Positions 55,795 through 64,000 of a stretch of 64,000 bases of DNA are shown piece by piece. A model generated the notes under the pieces. It was not told the origin of the DNA. It saw only the letters and a program-made list of their open reading frames with translations, and ran no database searches. Made by a program: the position numbers and the translations under genes. Source of the stretch: Dacryopinax spathularia (taxonomy: Eukaryota; Basidiomycota; Dacrymycetes; Dacrymycetales; Dacrymycetaceae); contig JBBPFI010000002.1 of assembly GCA_037974965.1 (NCBI GenBank), positions 1,922,001-1,986,000 of the forward strand. Direction: 5' to 3'. Positions within the stretch are counted from its first letter, which is position 1, and the number at the start of each line of letters is the position of its first letter.

Positions 55795-56744
55795 ATGGCC
55801 GCCCAGCTCACAAATCTCGTTCGACGCCAAGGAGCTCGGCGTCGTCGCGCTCTCATCCCCGTCATGCAGCAGCAAGCGCCGCAAGACGAGCCTGTGACAA
55901 TTCAGGCCGATCGAGAGGGGCCTGCTGAGCGAAACGGGCTCGGGGATCGGGCACTTCGTGTGCTTGAGAGGGTTGCAGGGGTGGGCGATATGCTCGAGGT
56001 ATGATGCTCGCCTATATCAGATCGGACGTGTTGCTGACCGTGCTTCCTCAGCGCCAGCAATGGCGGGAGGACAACTACCGTTTGCTCGAAGAAGGGTTGA
56101 GGCTCGCCGCGGAGGATGTGAGGGGTGGGAATGACGGTCTGCGGTTTGCTAGTGCAGACCAAAGAGACGCAAGCATTGCATTCGTAGAGTGCGTACAACA
56201 CTCGCGATCTAGGTTCTTGCACTAAGCCCTCTCCAGCGACCTTGAGCGGCTGCGACAGCGTCTACCCCGCCCACAAACGACGCTGACTGGACGGCTCATG
56301 GGGAACGACGAGCCCGACGACTTGCTATCTGTCATGCAGAACCATGCTACTCTCCGTTTCGCTCGCTATCAGGTATGTCCGTCGCTTCACCCTCCGTGCG
56401 CGTTCCTCACAGCGACGCAGACTCAGCTCCTGGGACAGCACAGCACCGCTCGTGCTGCGGAAGGTACGCGCGTCCCCCTTCCTAACTTGGGGTGCCGGTA
56501 GCGAACTAAAGTCCTCTAGCTGCGCAGGCGCGGGAAATGCTCCTAGCGTCCCGGGAACTGCAGCTGTTGATTATTGCGGAAGGTAGGAACCAATCCTCCT
56601 CCTTTTGGTCGATTTTTCTCATGCGGTGCAGCAGGAAGGCGTGCTGATAAGGCGGTGGAGGCACAGCGTAGAGCCGAAAAGCGCGCTTCTTTGATGATGG
56701 CCGGGAGTGCCTTTTTTTTTTTTCCCAGGGTTCAACCTGGTTAG
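55795..56744 (+). CDS. uncharacterised helical protein
   Basis: Start ATG 55795 (MAAQLTNLVRRQGARRRRAL). Seven exons with consistent joins: ...GVGDMLE | RQQWREDNYRLLEEGLRLAA ... IAFV | DDLERLRQRLPRPQ ... RFARYQ | TQLLGQHSTARAAE | AAQAREMLLASRELQLLIIAE | GRRADKAVEAQRRAEKRASL, then FFFFPRVQPG and a stop at 56744. Nearly all of it is predicted helix, rich in Arg/Glu/Leu/Ala, likely coiled coil. The end is doubtful: FFFF comes from a run of 12 T followed by CCCAG, which looks just like a splice acceptor, so the true last exon may differ. No family recognised. It sits between the two b561 genes. Confidence 0.6.
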
Positions 56745-57302
56745 GTTTGTGACCATCAGGGAAGCTGTAGCCCCGCACATCTAGAGACTTCCATCTGGTC
56801 CGACTAACAATCCACATGTTCTAGCTACTGCTGCACCGTGAACGAGGCTTCCCTTGCACCGCATATATGTGGCGAGAAAAACGTGCTTCACTCAACAATG
56901 GGGTTCCGCCGTCTAGTTTCCTGTGCTTTTTCGACTCGAACAACTAGTAACCAGTAACTAGTAGAACGGAGTGGTTCCGGAGCGGATCTGGATGACGGTG
57001 CTTACAGTATTAATGTGGAGTGTCGGATTAACGAAGCTGTCTTCTCCGCCTTGCCCTTCGGCGCAATGAAATCGAGCCTTCGAAGTCGTAGCACTGTAGT
57101 TCATCGCACGCAGGGTGACATCGTCTTGCATTGAGTCAAAGTTATCCATCAAGTGCCAACTTCAGAAGGCGCTCGATAGACTGCACGCATATACTGTACA
57201 TGACAGACGACCCCGCAGAACATCCCAAAAACCGCCATCAAGCGCAAACTCTCGCAACCTCCTTACACGAGTCCACAGAACACCTCCCCGCCGCAGAGAG
57301 AT
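56745..57302. other. gap between convergent genes
   Basis: 3' flanks of the helical gene and b561 gene 2. A short ACTAGTAACCAGTAACTAGT-type palindromic stretch occurs at ~56940-56962. No gene. Confidence 0.55.
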
Positions 57303-58287
57303 CTACCAAACCCTCATCTTCCCCCACCTCACCCTCCCCCCCACCCCAACCAGCACAAGCACCCCCGCAACACCAAACCCAACCGCCCTATACCCCACCC
57401 CTGCCGCTCCTCTGGCCCAATCACTCCACCCTCCCGCCAAGCCCACCGTCGCCAACATCCACACAACCAACAAATACCCACTCATCCTGTGCCATTTCCA
57501 CACCTTTTTCCCTCGCTCTATCCCGCCAAAAGCGCGCGCTTTAAACCATACGCTTGCTGCTCCTAGCAAAGCTTGCAGCCAGAGCCAGATATATGCGACG
57601 AGGCCGAAGAGGGCGTGCCAGGTCGTTATGTGCGCGGCTTGGTGCGAGAGTTTGTTAATTATTATTGCGCTTGTGCCGGCTGTGAAGAGCAGGAGAGAGG
57701 TGAGTTGGAGGTATTGATGTCGTGTTAAACCGGCTTTCTTGGATTGGGGGGTGGAGGTGGGTTGGAGTGTCTCGATCGCTACGCACCCTCTTGTCAGTCC
57801 TCTACAGCCCAGGGAGAGAGAATGTGCAAGGCGTGGGAAGGGAACGGAAGGGAGGGGAAGAGGGAGAAGGAGGAAAGACGTACCGAGCACCATCAACCCC
57901 AACCCGAGAGTCTGAAGCGTAGGATGGAAAGCGAACCACCCCAGCTTGTCCACGCCGATAGAGAGAACGAGGTACCACGTGCTCCCCAGAAGCAACAACA
58001 CACCAGCAAGGGTAACGGCATAGAAGATTCTATCGCCTGCTATACTCCCATGCACTCATCAGCTACTGGTGAGTTAGCGGGAAAGGAGGGAGGAAGGGCG
58101 TACGTCGGTCTTCTTTCACGGCTCCCTTCCCAGCCTCTACCCCTCCAAGGACAGGCGACCCTCCCTCCCCGACCTCGGTGTCCTGCTCGTCGAGTAACGG
58201 TTCCTCCTCTGGCTGCATCGTCTCAATTCCAGTTCCAGGCGTCTCAGACGCAGAATGAGTCGTCCTGCTGAGTTGAACGTCGTCCAT
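57303..58287 (-). CDS. cytochrome b561-type membrane protein 2
   Basis: Paralogue of the gene at 54183-55096, same strand, separated from it by one unrelated gene. Start ATG 58287 (MDDVQLSRTTHSASETPG); three exons; introns after KEDR and after LMVLG. The leader includes EEEPLLDEQ, a dileucine-type acidic motif often used for vacuolar or endosomal sorting. Helix 1 is FYAVTLAGVLLLLGSTWYL; then FAFHPTLQTLGLGLMVLG, AIETLQPTSTPQSKKAG, LTRHQYLQLTSLLL, ITTWHALFGLVAYIWLW and VWKWHRMSGYLLVVWML. The heme-ligand histidines are kept. It ends GRVRWGKMRVW, close to sister GRMRLGKMRWW. Likely transmembrane electron transfer, perhaps ferric reduction at an endosomal or vacuolar membrane; substrate unknown. 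Confidence 0.87.
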
Positions 58288-58799
58288 CCCTCCTCTCCCT
58301 CCAGGGCGTCCTTATCAATCGATCACTCTCCCTCAGCCGTAGCACGCGTCAGTAAGCCGATCGCGCAACTGTCGATCGGCGATCCCACCCCACCCCTCAG
58401 GATGGGCACGGACGTTTTGAAGCGATGAGTAGGGTCGATTGGATATATTTGGATTGCATGGTGCGCAGTGGTGTGTGATGAGCTGTGAGATGAGGGCGAT
58501 GACGAGCTCAGGGATCGGCCGGCAAGGGACGGCTGGAATGAGGAGCCTATCAGATACGAGGCTTTTTCGGGCCATTTGGAGGCACGTTCGTTTGAGGTGC
58601 ACGTGAGCGCTCGAGGGGAGAAGGTGTGTCCGCTGGGCGCATATATCGCTGAGGCGTCTACTTTCAGACTAGTGGAAGAGGGAACTGCGATACACTACTG
58701 CTCGGAGCAAAGGAGAATGTTCCGAACAACGGTTTGATTATGCACACCACCCCTCAGTCCACTACACTACACATGCTCACCCACCCACCAGAACAACAT
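58288..58799. other. intergenic gap
   Basis: Promoter of b561 gene 2 and 3' flank of the complex I gene. A GCGCATATATCGC sequence at ~58637. No gene. Confidence 0.55.
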
Positions 58800-60741
58800 T
58801 CAAGCCGGCGGAGCGGCCGAAGGAGGCGGCACGCTCCTCACCTGCTCCTCAGGCGACGGCCGCTCAGGACCCATATTATCCGGAATGGCCAGTTCCTCAG
58901 GCGCGTCCCTCTGCAACCTGCCGCCAAACAGGACCGGGCCGTGTTGCGCTTTGAACGCCGCCAGGCGTTTCTCGACTTCTGGGCCTGTGTGCGCACGTCA
59001 GCAAGTATTAGAGAGGATGGAAGAGAGGACGGGGACGTACGGAAATGACGCATGAGACCTTGGATTGGCCAGGCTGCGGCGTCTCCCAGAGCGCAGATCG
59101 TCCGTCCCTCGATTTGCTTACTACACGCATCATCAACCCCTGCACTTCTGCGGTAGACAGAGGGGAAAGGCAAAGACGCACGTCAACTCCAAAAGCATGT
59201 CAATCTCCCTAACCTGCGCCCGCCCCTCGTTCATCCTATCCATCATGTTCATCATCCACGTCGTCCCTTCCCTGCAGGGCGTGCACTGCCCACAGGACTC
59301 GTGTTTGTAGAAATGGGCGAAACGGGCGATGGCGGATACTACGTCGGTCGATTTGTCCATTACTATTACGGCGCCGGTGCCTAGGCCGGATTGGGCGTCT
59401 CGCAGGGAGTCGAAGTCCATACTGTGCGTGTGTGGGGGGGAATCGTCAGTAACAGGTACATCGAGGTAGGAAACCGAGATTGAAGGGCAAGAGAGGGACG
59501 CACAGCACTTCCTCGCATTTCTTCTTCGGCAAGATGGGCACGCTACTTCCACCAGGGACGATCCCAAGCAAGTTGTCCCACCCACCACGAACGCCCCCAC
59601 AATGCTTCTCGATCAAGTCCTTCAGCGGGATACTCATCTCCTCCTCAATAGTGCACGGATTGTTCACATGCCCCGAAATGCAGAACAGCTTCGTGCCCTG
59701 ATTCCTCTCCCTCCCGAACGAAGCGAACCATTTCCCGCCTCTCCTGCAGATCGTCGGTGCTACGGAGACGGTCTCCACATTGGCGACTGTCGAGGGGCAA
59801 CCGAACAGACCGACGTCGGCAGGGAAGGGAGGCTTCAAGCGCGGCTTGCCTTGCTTGCCCTCAAGCGACTCGATCAGGGCCGTCTCCTCCCCGCAGATAT
59901 ATGCGCCCGCGCCCCGGTGCAAGTAGACATCAAAATCGTACCCGCTTCCACAGGCGTTCTTCCCGATCAGACCAGCGCGATAAGCCTCGTTGATCGCTTG
60001 CTGCACATGTGATGCCTCCTGGTAGAACTCGCCCCGGATGTAGATGTACGCCGCGGTAGCGTTCATCGCTCGTCCCGCGACAAGGCAGCCCTCAACAAGC
60101 TTGTGCGGGTCGCCGCGCATGATCTCCCTATCCTTGCATGTTCCGGGCTCGCCCTCGTCAGCATTCACAACGAGGTATCGCGGGCTGTCCAACCACTATC
60201 AGGATGGATACTACATGTCAAGCGGACGGTCCGTACCGAGGATCTTTTTCCCACCCGGGCTTGTTCATGAAACTCCATTTTAGCCCGCTGGGGAAACCGG
60301 CGCCCCCTCTCCCGCGCAGGCCGGAGTCTTTGATCGTTTGGATGATCCAGGCGTCGCCTTTCGCGAGAATGTCTTTTGTCCTGTGCCAGTCACCACGACT
60401 CTGGGCGCCTTTCAGACCATGGTCGTGTCGGCTGTATAGGTTCTACATGCGTTTGTCAGTTGTCGGTCCCCCTTCGCGCCCACGGTCGGCTTACGGTGAA
60501 GATACGATCCTACAGATAGCATCAGTACCGTTTTCTCGAGGGACGAGGGAGATGCGCACCTGATCCTTCAGCCCACCATAATGCCTCACCGGCGGATCCT
60601 GGACAGTCGCGAACCCCCTCTGCACCTGAACAGTCCTCAGCGGCCTCAAGCCTGTCCCCTCACCGATCAGCATCACCCTCTCTAGACCATTCAACAACCA
60701 CAACGCGACGTACCTCTCCTAGCAGCAGCCTTCCCGAGCAT
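58800..60741 (-). CDS. NADH:ubiquinone oxidoreductase 51 kDa subunit (NDUFV1), mitochondrial complex I
   Basis: FMN- and NADH-binding subunit at the tip of complex I; carries cluster N3. Start ATG 60741: MLGKAAARR then, after an intron, [19 protein letters not shown], a mitochondrial presequence. Landmarks: [34 protein letters not shown] (NADH/FMN loop), [35 protein letters not shown], and the 4Fe-4S ligands in [12 protein letters not shown] with a fourth cysteine in [17 protein letters not shown]. At least seven exons, ~500 residues. The tail past the conserved core is Pro-rich ([16 protein letters not shown]) and ends at 58800. No TATA box. Confidence 0.97.
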
Positions 60742-61482
60742 AATCGCTCTCCGTAAAGTTGCTCAGCAAGTGCAGGAGGACGAGGCGACAGGCGACGATG
60801 GGCTCGCTTTAAGTGCTCTTGGTTGTATGGGCAGGCCGGGGCGAGTGAGCGAATGAGGGTTGTTCTAATCGGAGACTGAGGGGCGGAGGTTTTCGGAAGC
60901 AAGTGACCGAATCGGAGGGTTGTGGTTGGGCGAAGTCGAGTTCCGGCGATCCCCTGGTTGACGCATCGACAGCAAGTCACGATCTGTTTCTCATTCTGGT
61001 AGGAACTGCTGTGTACGATGACTTGTTCTCTCGGACTACGGCTTCTAACGCTGATAAGAACTCGGAAGGACGGCTGGGCTGGGGGTGAATAGAGAGTCTG
61101 TCGGAGATAAGCGCGCGCAGGTATCGGACATAGTGCTCTGCTCATCGCGCACAACGAGCTAGCGCCCGTACTTCCGTCTGCTGCAATCAAGCATCCACTA
61201 GTCCTGCACTCGATGACTGCCAGAGTCCACCATCGAGCGGGCTGTCTTGGTTTCTAGGCTCCCAAGCTGTTGTAATGTGGACAGGTGGCTGTGCCCTCCA
61301 GCCGATACCTTGGCCAGGGGTCATGCGTCGCATGAGCCCTCTTCCGGCAATAGATTACCCTTAGCCACCCTCCAACCCATCCCTCCAAAATGTAGCACTC
61401 GTCCACCTCACCTTGCTCGCTAGCGGCAACAAACGACTATCTCTTCTACCACCACGCGTGTATCGAGGAAGAGCAGCAACGA
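60742..61482. other. divergent promoter, complex I gene / glyoxalase I
   Basis: About 740 bp without a TATA box. Includes the ATG-TAG mini-frame at 61390-61395 and an in-frame extension in front of glyoxalase. No other coding signal. Confidence 0.55.
61390..61395 (+). promoter_or_regulatory. minimal upstream ORF (ATG TAG)
   Basis: A start codon followed directly by a stop, 93 bp upstream of the glyoxalase ATG, in AAAATGTAG context. If inside the 5' leader it would stall or divert scanning ribosomes. Confidence 0.4.
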
Positions 61483-62265
61483 TGGGGAAATATCCAGAGC
61501 ATGAGCCGGGGCTGCATGTTATATCCAAGGAATGGGCGCCTCAGCCTGAGGAGACGACGGGCTGGCGGGTGAACCATCTTATGCTTCGTATCCGTGTATG
61601 TCCCCCTCCCCCCCCACAACCAACCAGACAGAGACGGTGACGACCGAACAACGCAGGACCCAGCCGTCTCCCTCCCCTTCTACCAAGACGCCCTCGGCCT
61701 CCGGCTAATCTTCACGTTCAACACCGGGCCCATGACAGTCTACTACCTCGGTTACCCGCAACACGGCTGGGGGCCGGAAGAGACGTTCGAGAAGATGCAG
61801 CGGAGGGACGGGCTGATCGAGCTGATTCATGTGCACGGGACGGAGGATGAGCAGGGGTTCAGGTACAGCAACGGGAATGAGGCGCCGAATTATGGGTTGT
61901 GCGTCCCTTCTACCAGTTCCCTTTCGGGTGGAGTAGATGCTGATGCGCTGAGCAGTGGACATATCGGCCTCACTGTCCCAGACGTACCCGCCGCCGTCGC
62001 CCGGCTCGAGAAACACGGCGCAAAAGTATTCAAGCCCCTCGGCGTAGCGACAAACGAGACGATCCCCGTCCCGCCCGGGAAAGTCGAGATCGTAGAGGGG
62101 TTCAAGGAGGTTTATCGGCAGATCGCTATGATCCAGGTATGTCCACTCTTCTGTTCTGTGAGGGTGGGAAAGTGCGATGCTGATTCTTTGTGTGTGTGCT
62201 TGTAGGACCCGGATGGATACTTTATTGAGCTTGTGCCGCAGTTTATCGATAAGAAGCATGCGTGA
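61483..62265 (+). CDS. glyoxalase I (lactoylglutathione lyase)
   Basis: Turns the glutathione hemithioacetal of methylglyoxal into S-lactoylglutathione. Start ATG 61483 (MGKYPEHEPGLHV). Four exons; stop TGA 62263-62265; ends LVPQFIDKKHA. The zinc ligands of the family are visible: His in WRVNHLMLRIRDP, Glu in GLIELIHVHGTED, His in GHIGLTVPD, Glu in DPDGYFIELV. Other family motifs: VSLPFYQDALGLRLIFTF and YYLGYP. The intron before GHIGL uses donor GTTGTGCG. Length ~190 residues, a single-domain enzyme, unlike the two-domain yeast Glo1. In frame and without a stop, ~23 codons upstream encode NKRLSLLPPRVYRGRAAT, which resembles a mitochondrial presequence but lacks an ATG. Confidence 0.94.
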
Positions 62266-62504
62266 GAGTCGGCGTTAGGAGTACGGGGTGTGGACAAGTA
62301 GTGAATCAACAATACATTATCAAATATGCTACCTACTGCGCCGCCTATGTGGTGCCCATCTCTTGCGCCTGCATTGTAGTAGGCCATCATTGTGCTCAGC
62401 TTGCATGGTCGGTGCAGCAATCGGCCGAAATACACTTATCGCCGACATAAATAAGACCATCGCCGAAACGCGTCCGCGAGCGCTCAGTCCATGTCGACCT
62501 TCCA

Positions 62505-63835
62505 ATGCGTATCCTGACGTGGAATGTGGTAAGTATCGTCCTCCTCCTAGTAGCCGACTTCTTCACTAACCTGGCGATAAGAATGGTATACGCACGTTAC
62601 CTCAATATCACCCGTAAGATAGCATACCTCTTCGGCGATAAGCTGAAATTCAGAGTACTGATGAGTTCCTCGGGCAGATGGTCACAGCTCAAGACGCTCG
62701 AGGCGATCCTCGCACATCCCGATATCAAATCCGATGTCTTCTGTTTCCAGGGTACACATCTTCTAGAGCTTCCTCCTTCTTGGCTAAAGCTGGTGATGTA
62801 GAGATGAAGTTCACCCGGCCCCAAATCGACCGTGACAAAGCACTCCCAACGCCATACGACTCCTTCATCTCCCTCCCAACCGGGAAAGGTGGCTACAGCG
62901 GCGTCGCAGTCTACGTCAACACCTCCATCGCCAAGCCGCTCAAAGCGGAAGAAGGCCTCTCCGGGCTGATCCAGCCCAAGCCTCCGCTGTCGGAGGAAGA
63001 ACGAGTCTCGAAGTCTTACCCGGCGGGGCATTTGTTCGATTTTGTACCGGATGATCTGGGTCGGTTACCGTCTGGATTACTGGAGCTGGACAATGAAGGC
63101 CGTGCTCTGGTGCTCGATTTCGGCTTGTTCGTGTTGATCAACGTGTATTGCCCTGCCGACGCGGTCAAAGAACGCTTCTCCTACAAAATGAACTTCCACC
63201 TCCTGCTTCAAGAGCGCGTGCGTATCCTAGTTGAAGATGAGAAACGGGAGGTGATCGTCGTTGGCGATCTCAATATGTGTGCGTCGGCGATGGATGATGG
63301 GGAACCTGTGCCGGAGAGCAAGAAGAGGAATTGGAATGAGAGGCCGTGGAATTGGCTTAAGGAGTGGGTGCAGCCTAATGGGAAGCTGATCGATGTAACT
63401 CGCCGATTTCATCCGGATCGCAGAAAGATGTATACCTGTACGTTGTGATCCGGTGACGGAGGATGTAGCTGACTTTGGGTTGTAGTTTGGGAGTCAAAGA
63501 AAGATGGAAGGACAGCCAACTTCGGCTTGCGGCTTGACTATATACTCTGCACCAAAGGGCTGATCCCTTGGCTCAAGGGCTCCGACATCCTACCTCAAGT
63601 ACCGGGATCCGATCACTGCCCAGTTTACGTCGACCTGCATGACGACATCACACTGGAAGATGGTACGACAAAAACGCTCCGCGAAGCAATGCAGTATAAC
63701 GAGGCGGCACCTTTACCTCGGCTAGCGACACGATATTGGCCTGAATTCTCTGGAAAGCAGACGAAGATATCCAACTTCTTCATGGCGAAACCCGCCGATG
63801 GAGAACGACCGGCGAAGAAGATGCGCACGAAGTAG
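62505..63835 (+). CDS. APN2: AP endonuclease 2 (Apn2/APE2 family)
   Basis: Class II apurinic/apyrimidinic endonuclease of the exonuclease III fold. Start ATG 62505; five exons: MRILTWNV | NGIRTLPQYHP | WSQLKTLEAIL...DVFCFQ | EMKFTRPQIDRDKALPTPYD ... MYTC | WESKKDGRTANFG... The second intron must end at TCGGGCAG and the third at GATGTAG to give YHPWSQLK and CFQEMK. Catalytic elements: N in WNVNGIR, E in QEMK, GDLN and GSDHCPVYVDL; LRLDYIL before it. Near the C terminus QTKISNFF is a textbook PCNA-interacting (PIP) box. The protein ends about 17 residues later, without the zf-GRF domain usual in Apn2. Acts in repair of abasic sites and 3' blocks in the nucleus. Confidence 0.95.
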
Positions 63836-64000
63836 CCCGTATGACGAGTCTCCTACACGGCACGAACGTCAAGGCATATGTAACAATCACACTGCAACCA
63901 GTAACGATACACTAGAAATAACGACGGCCGAGCGCATGTGCCGCATGCGCGCCTTCCAGGAAGTCAGGCTCTGGCTTCGGAATGGTGCCGTTACCCATGA

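Noticed and set aside
22367-61000. A secondary-metabolite or other biosynthetic cluster around the monooxygenase, tyrosinase and b561 genes
   Set aside because: No polyketide, peptide or terpene synthase core lies in the window, and the oxidoreductases are far apart with housekeeping genes between them.
1-64000. Mobile elements, LTR or other virus-derived elements, tRNA genes, CRISPR arrays
   Set aside because: I saw no reverse transcriptase, integrase, transposase or capsid motifs, no long terminal or inverted repeats, no tRNA A/B boxes in a foldable context and no regularly spaced repeats. A profile search could still find small or decayed copies.

Overview
This is nuclear DNA from a fungus, most likely a basidiomycete of the Agaricomycotina. 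Most genes are cut by several short introns (about 50-60 nt, GT...AG). The family mix fits: a CPL1/PriA-like secreted cysteine-rich protein, a DH-PH-FYVE Rho exchange factor, a CsbD/Hmp1-like small stress protein, F-box proteins opening with M-H-x-L-W, and cofactor-independent phosphoglycerate mutase. I cannot name the genus. I see no rRNA, tRNA, CRISPR array, transposon or virus-derived element.

Layout. 1-9.5 kb: WDR24/Rtc1 (5' part only), CPL1-like secreted protein, Glo3-type ArfGAP, DH-PH-FYVE RhoGEF, FAD monooxygenase. 10-12.5 kb: two related small secreted proteins of unknown family. 13.5-21.9 kb: mostly housekeeping genes (proteasome beta-6, an unknown protein, transaldolase, a PMU1-like histidine phosphatase, MPP6 exosome cofactor, histone H2A.Z). 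22-26 kb: an unknown acidic protein and a secreted tyrosinase with an extra N-terminal domain. 26-33 kb: EB1 between two F-box/leucine-rich proteins. 33-39 kb: a CsbD-like protein and two tandem S10 serine carboxypeptidases. 39-46 kb: a coiled-coil protein and two tandem NYN-domain (MARF1/LabA-like) putative ribonucleases. 47-52.6 kb: two related one-helix membrane proteins in inverted orientation around 2,3-bisphosphoglycerate-independent phosphoglycerate mutase. 53-58 kb: a PPxY protein, two cytochrome b561 paralogues and an unknown helical protein between them. 58.8-63.8 kb: complex I 51 kDa subunit, glyoxalase I, AP endonuclease 2.

The main pattern is local duplication. Six unrelated families each occur as a neighbouring pair. 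Pairs and singletons with secreted, surface or inducible-looking products tend to have a TATA-like box 70-180 bp upstream of the start codon, while most housekeeping genes show none. The strongest candidates for new biology are the NYN pair, both with an N-terminal Met-Gly-Asn suited to myristoylation; the secreted pair, with a shared GGCGTATAA promoter element; and the inverted one-helix pair. Gene models were made by reading splice sites by eye, so exon edges can be off by a few bases where noted.
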